Below are positions 19,977 through 23,760 of a stretch of DNA of 23,760 bases, piece after piece. The stretch is from Hypsibius dujardini. Its lineage: Eukaryota > Tardigrada > Eutardigrada > Parachela > Hypsibiidae. The notes under the pieces were generated by a model that had not been told where the DNA came from, did not search any database, and worked only from the letters and a program-made list of their open reading frames with translations. Both the position numbers and the translations under genes were made by a program. The DNA lies in contig LRSR01009311.1 in NCBI GenBank assembly GCA_001579985.1, positions 1 through 23,760 of the forward strand. The letters are read 5' to 3'. Positions within the stretch are counted from its first letter, which is position 1; each line of letters opens with the position of its first letter.

Positions 19977-20499
19977 CCATTCTGATGCGGCTGGATTGTA
20001 GTACCGTTGTTCTCATTGTTCAGTGTTAGTATTGCCGAACTGTGTATCCATATAACCACATGTTTAGCCGCCTCCTTTCGGCACAAAGCGTGTTATTCTT
20101 GTGGCGTCCGCTTCGTGTATAATGCATGTTTAAATAGTGTCAGGTCGTACCGATACACCCCCCTAACTTTCTAGTACGTGTTGCAGCAACCCAATGACTG
20201 CGGGAACCCAGGTCACTTTCAGTTGGTGACCCAAACAGATGCCGGGTCCTCTGGTTCTCTGGTCGAGACCAAAATCGACGCAATTCGCAAACATGTCACC
20301 GCCCACGCCCACACTTGCCATCCGCCATCCTTTACGACCCCGTTATACAGAATACATGGATGGGTCTATGGATGGGCCTTCTAACAACACTCGGAACCGC
20401 ATATCGGGCGGAACAGTTTGTAACCGATAAATCATCGTTATTAATTTAATTACAGATCTGTCTGTGTGCACAATTATAAAGTATAAAAATTCAGTGCCA
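19977..20499. other. Intergenic region, no gene seen
   Basis: Short open frames on the plus strand (20178-20430) have no recognisable motif or paired splice sites. A small perfect hairpin, GGTCAC...GTGACC, lies near 20211-20230. Nothing else supported. Confidence 0.4.
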
Positions 20500-20811
20500 G
20501 CAAGTCTCACGTAAAAGAACTAGGGCGAAAAGTACTCGTATGGATTCAGAGGCAACAAATGTTACAGGAACAGAAAGGAAAAGGAGCTTTAAAAAAGGAA
20601 CGGAAAAAGGAGCTTTAAAAAAGGAACAGTAAAGGAATATGAACCTTTATGCTTGAAAGTCTCATGTAGATGGAGTAACGACGAAAAGTACTCGTGTGGA
20701 TTTAGTTGCAACGAACGTTACAGGAACAGAAGGGGAAAGAAAATTAGAAAATGAACAGAAAAGGAGCTTTAAGAAAAGGAACTTAAAAAGGAACAGACAG
20801 TTAAAAGTACG
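20500..20811. repeat. Two-copy tandem repeat with a 156-bp period, purine-rich
   Basis: CGAAAAGTACTCGT occurs at 20526 and 20682. Both copies continue through GTTACAGGAACAG and end in AAAGGAGCTTTAA-type units, which are themselves tandemly repeated two or three times. It lies just downstream of the proximal prepropeptide gene. Confidence 0.85.
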
Positions 20812-20890
20812 TCTACGTGAAAGTTAAAGAAGCTGGGGATAAAACTACTAGTGCAGGATGAGTATAATGCGCTATTTGCCATGTATTTAA

Positions 20891-21180
20891 CTAATCGTCC
20901 CAACCTCCGCGACCCCATCCGCCGCCATATCCCCATCCACCGCCGTAGCCGCCGTAGCCGCCGTAGCCGCCATACCCTCCCCAGTGGCCGTCACGCTTCA
21001 CGCGAGGTACTCCGTGAAGAACCGCCGCCTCTGTGCAGTCCAGTACGAGGCCTAAAGGAATAAAGCACAACAAGGTCTCTCATTAGAATTAGAAGTGTTC
21101 CTCCTAGTTGGGAATAATGCGAGGAAAATATACTTACAAAAAAGCAGGGCAACAGCAAAGGAGACGCACAGCAACTTCAT
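20891..21180 (-). CDS. Gly/Tyr/Trp-rich prepropeptide 1, two exons
   Basis: Exons 21180-21138 and 21051-20891 join in phase (T/GC) to give 67 aa. Residues 1-23 (MKLLCVSFAVALLFCLVL, then DCTEA) form a signal peptide. A short propeptide ends in VKR at 32-34, a furin/dibasic processing site. The predicted mature peptide has 33 residues, DGHWGGYGGYGGYGGYGG followed by GWGYGGGWGRGGWDD. It resembles the YGGWG antimicrobial neuropeptide-like peptides of nematodes in style, but it ends WDD and has no amidation signal. Its neighbour at 21992-22277 is a clear paralogue with the same exon lengths (43 and 161 nt). A TATATAA box lies 117 bp upstream of the ATG. Likely secreted; a defence, cuticle or signalling role is inference. 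Confidence 0.87.
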
Positions 21181-21296
21181 CTCTTGGCCGTAGTTGTGTC
21201 ACATATAACACGGTTTGAATAAACTAACACAGCGTCTTAGGCTCTAATGTGTCCCGAAAGAAATGATTAACATACGACGAGAATATTGAATTAGAA

Positions 21297-21303
21297 TTAT
21301 ATA
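21297..21303 (-). promoter_or_regulatory. TATA box of prepropeptide 1
   Basis: TATATAA on the minus strand, 117 bp upstream of the ATG. The paralogue has the same heptamer 111 bp upstream of its ATG, which supports a real core promoter. Confidence 0.7.
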
Positions 21304-21337
21304 CGAAAATACTGCCCGGAGTATTCTGTTGAAGTTG

Positions 21338-21364
21338 CTCTTGAAAAGAGCGCACCTTTCACAT
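21338..21364 (-). promoter_or_regulatory. Conserved upstream promoter block, prepropeptide 1
   Basis: Reads ATGTGAAAGG then two variable bases then CGCTC, a short spacer and TTTTCAAGAG on the minus strand. The paralogue has nearly the same block at 22566-22593. It sits 34 bp upstream of the TATA box and is probably a shared activator site or a remnant of the duplicated promoter. Confidence 0.6.
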
Positions 21365-21991
21365 TGCAATGGCAATCAAGAAGTGACTGGACACTCTGGA
21401 GAGTACTGGTACTGTACATACTGGGTGGTCATGGTACCTCAAGAGGAGAGCTTACAGTGTAAATCACAACTTGAGAACGATATCTAAACAAGAAACTAAT
21501 GCGGTGGCAGCTGTTTTTTTCCGATTTTTTAGCCGAAACCGAGGTACAAAACTCAAGGGTTCCTCCATCGTAGCCGACTTTGCTTGGCCGAGGCATGCGG
21601 ATGTTTCTGAGACCCACTTGAGCGGTAGCTCGAACCATTTCTGACGTGGTCTTTTTCGAAGGTCGAATAATTACGTAACCAATTTAACAGTTGGCGAGGG
21701 AAGAAGCAGACAGGTTCGGTCACTTCAGTCAGACCAATCATATTACAGGGCTCGTACTATTTTAGTCGTGTGTGCGCTAACCATGACCCGAACAACATTT
21801 AAGATTTATATACATATATGCTCATTTTGAACTAAAAGCAACTGAAAGCAGAGTTTATAGGAACTAATAAAATATATAAGTGCAGTAAAAATGTTTTGCA
21901 CCAAAGAATCCGCAATGCCTGTCCTTCGAGGCTGTTCCTGATGTTCCGGTTCCTGTTCCTGCTGTTCCTTATGAGCCGCTACTTAATTGTT
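21365..21991. other. Intergenic region between the two prepropeptide genes
   Basis: No gene seen. Short open frames on the minus strand (21429-21741) lack recognisable motifs. Confidence 0.45.
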
Positions 21992-22277
21992 TCACCAACG
22001 ACCGTAGTGACCTCCACCGTAGTTTCGACGGCCGTAACCGTAGCCGCCATTTCGTCGACCGTATCCGTGGTAGTGGTTGTCGCGCTTCTCACGAGCACCC
22101 TCGACAGGGATCCCGTTCAGGATCCGAGCTTCGGTGCATTCCAGTACAAGACCTTCAAAAAAGAGTCAGCCTTACTAATATGTTATTACGAGTACACAAC
22201 GACACGTATGGGTCTTTAACTGGGCGTGGCTTACAGAAAAGCATCGCTAACGCGAAGGTAACACACAGGAGCTTCAT
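21992..22277 (-). CDS. Gly/Tyr/Arg-rich prepropeptide 2, two exons
   Basis: Exons 22277-22235 and 22152-21992 join in phase (T/GT) to give 67 aa, the same exon lengths as its paralogue. Signal peptide MKLLCVTFALAMLFCLVL, then ECTEA (1-23); propeptide RILNGIPVEGARE; Lys-Arg at 37-38. The mature region DNHYHGYGRRNGGYGYGRRN, then YGGGHYGRW, contains Tyr-Gly-Arg-Arg twice. Gly followed by two basic residues is the classic signal for cleavage and C-terminal amidation, so two amidated peptides (DNHYHGY and NGGYGY) plus a C-terminal peptide are possible. Alternatively it is one uncut Gly/Tyr/Arg peptide with antimicrobial character. The signal region is much more conserved than the mature region, as in rapidly evolving secreted peptides. 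Confidence 0.87.
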
Positions 22278-22387
22278 TTTCTCTGCAGAGACCTAGAAAT
22301 CTTCTAAGGAAATTTAAGAGGAGGTAGAATCACTTTATGAAAGATTGATAAATAATACAATGTGGTAAAGCCATTTTTCACGCGGCA

Positions 22388-22394
22388 TTATATA
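22388..22394 (-). promoter_or_regulatory. TATA box of prepropeptide 2
   Basis: TATATAA on the minus strand, 111 bp upstream of the ATG, matching the position in the paralogue. Confidence 0.7.
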
Positions 22395-22422
22395 CTATTC
22401 AGCGTTATGTATACGTCGGCAC

Positions 22423-22550
22423 GTACACTCGTGGCAAAAACCCTTGCGTTGACCGAATTAAGCACTTTAACTCACGGCTGTGTACAACCATGCGTCGAAC
22501 GAGTGTAATGGCTTAACTCGGTTAGCGCAAGGTTTTTGCCACGTGTGTAC
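22423..22550 (+). mobile_element. MITE D, copy 2, in the promoter of prepropeptide 2
   Basis: A 128-bp element with inverted ends GTACACTCGTGGCAAAAACC and, read from the other end, GTACACACGTGGCAAAAACC. Subterminal GACCGAATTAAGC and its inverted counterpart follow. It is the better preserved copy of the element at 15914-16041, in the opposite orientation. It has no coding frame. It lies between the TATA box and the conserved upstream block of prepropeptide 2. Confidence 0.88.
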
Positions 22551-22565
22551 TCTGGTCCTGGAGTA

Positions 22566-22593
22566 CTCTTGAAAATGAGCGTGCCTTTCACAT
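22566..22593 (-). promoter_or_regulatory. Conserved upstream promoter block, prepropeptide 2
   Basis: Matches 21338-21364 (CTCTTGAAAA, GAGCG, CCTTTCACAT on the plus strand). It is 171 bp from the TATA box, but only 43 bp if the MITE is removed, close to the 34 bp in the paralogue. Confidence 0.6.
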
Positions 22594-23229
22594 CGTGCGA
22601 TGTTAACTTCACCCTGCGTGCTTCCTGCAGGCACACTAATGAGTAATGCCTAGAATATTTGCATACCCCGAGTGTACGAGCCGAAATCGAAGCACCAAAA
22701 CTCTCAACAATATATCACGATAAACAACAACCGAACTGTTGTGTCAGCTGCTTTCTGTTGTTTTTCAGCCCATCTTCCGCGTCCACTTTTCACTGGTCTT
22801 CTGCGCGTGTGGCGTACCGCGGAAAAACATATTTCCATTAATCCATAAAAAAAACAAACAATCCTCCAAAACAGACCCAAACTGATCGTGCAGTGTGTTA
22901 AATGGGACTTGAGTTACGTAACGTAAATCATCCACTCAGGAATCGTCCGTTGGCGAGGTAAATAAATTCGAGTGTTTCAGATGTATGACAAAGACGGAGA
23001 TCCGTGGACGGAACGCAGAAGTCAGAACGGACGCGGGATGATTTTAATACATTTAAGAAAGGACTACAGCCTGAACTGCCCCAGAAATAAACAGAATTGG
23101 CTCACAAATTAAAAGTGAAATTAATACATAAACAATATACATGACAAATACTGTGAGTACTTACAGGGTACTTACAAGGGTACATACTAAAACGTTACAA
23201 AGTTGCTGGCAAGAAAATAATACAAAATT
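22594..23229. other. Intergenic region and probable 3' UTR of the rightmost gene
   Basis: No gene seen. The right part follows the stop at 23230 of the minus-strand gene. An ATTAAA on the minus strand near 23043-23048 could be its polyadenylation signal. Confidence 0.4.
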
Positions 23230-23677
23230 TTAAGGACCGTTAGGATAGAATTCTTTGTAGTAATGCGCGGCGGCGGCGTTCAGCCCGTTGTGATACGAAT
23301 CGTTGGTGTGGACGTTGTCCGAGGTCCATTGTGCGTCAGCTTGCTGGTTGGCGTGATTATTATAGGGTCTCCTGTCGTGACTGAGGTCCATTATCGATGG
23401 ACCGGACGATCCCGCCGCAGCAGCCTTCTCACTTCCGTTTAGCGATCCGTTAGTACTGTGGGTATAAAAGGAAGCCTGGTCCCGGTGCCCGGAGGAGTCT
23501 GGCGTCATCCAGCCTTGCTCGGAACCAGATTGGTGCTGTTGCTGTTGCAGCTGACCAAGAGATCCACTGGATGTTGAGATATGCTGCCCGAAGGCATCGT
23601 CGGCACTGCCGCTTCCGTTACCATGGTGTCCGTCTGTACTGGTGGCGTAGGCCGGTGAGCGTTGATGAAAATTATAT
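23230..23677 (-). CDS. Last exon of a larger gene, Gln/His/Ser/Ala-rich C-terminus (transcription-factor-like)
   Basis: 448 nt on the minus strand from the acceptor CCTTCTTCCAG to a TAA stop; 148 complete residues starting YNFHQRSPAYATSTDG. The upstream exons lie beyond the window. The protein is low complexity: LGQLQQQQHQ, an AAAAGSSG run, Asn/His-rich segments, and a more ordered end, NAAAAHYYKEFYPNGP. Such composition is common in the activation regions of developmental transcription factors (homeobox, POU, T-box, forkhead), but no DNA-binding domain is visible here and I cannot name the factor. The intron directly upstream contains a (CTGT)n array. Confidence 0.72.
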
Positions 23678-23727
23678 CTGGAAGAAGGGAATTGCATTCA
23701 AATTATGCAAGAAATTTCGAGAATGCA

Positions 23728-23760
<33 letters not shown>
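23728..23760. repeat. (CTGT)n microsatellite at the right window edge
   Basis: Perfect CTGT array running off the window, within the intron upstream of the last exon at 23230-23677. Confidence 0.95.

Noticed and set aside
20178-20430. Two overlapping plus-strand open frames
   Set aside because: Short, overlapping, with no signal peptide, domain or promoter; composition looks random.
1-23760. CRISPR array, phage or bacterial operon
   Set aside because: Tandem repeats here lack unique spacers of constant length, and the spliced genes show this is animal nuclear DNA.

Overview
This is a window of animal nuclear DNA, not bacterial or viral DNA. Genes are split by GT-AG introns (mostly 50-600 bp), intergenic space is full of microsatellites and small inverted-repeat (MITE-like) elements, and there are no operons or Shine-Dalgarno sites. 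The two recognisable housekeeping genes (a PNPLA8-type phospholipase and a METTL13-type eEF1A methyltransferase) are metazoan. The Gly/Tyr-rich prepropeptides and small Cys-rich secreted proteins suggest a small ecdysozoan. A tardigrade or nematode relative is a guess that the sequence alone cannot prove. All well-supported genes lie on the minus strand.

Layout, left to right. 388-3534: a six-exon PNPLA8-like patatin phospholipase, with a probable assembly artefact (a 70-bp duplication around a single N) in its first visible intron. 4190-5941: a tandem repeat, a hairpin and two adjacent long foldback elements. 5942-8530: no recognised gene, but several open stretches with good splice sites that may be exons of an unknown or decayed gene. 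8684-9041: a GC-rich foldback and a broken MADF/Myb-SANT-like exon on the plus strand. 10701-12704: a five-exon gene for a secreted protein with 18 mature cysteines in four C-x5-C modules. 13678-18154: a twelve-exon METTL13-like gene with both methyltransferase halves, two of whose introns contain MITEs and one a large GACA repeat. 18832-19420: a two-exon secreted protein built of four Tyr/Cys repeats. 20891-22277: two tandem paralogous 67-aa prepropeptides with identical exon structure. 23230-23677: the last exon of a larger gene, possibly a transcription factor.

The genes do not form one pathway. The clearest functional cluster is the right part (18.8-22.6 kb): three small two-exon secreted-protein genes in a row. 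The two prepropeptides share a signal peptide, a Lys-Arg processing site, a TATA box and an upstream promoter block; a 128-bp MITE has split that promoter in the distal copy. A relative of the same MITE sits in a METTL13 intron.
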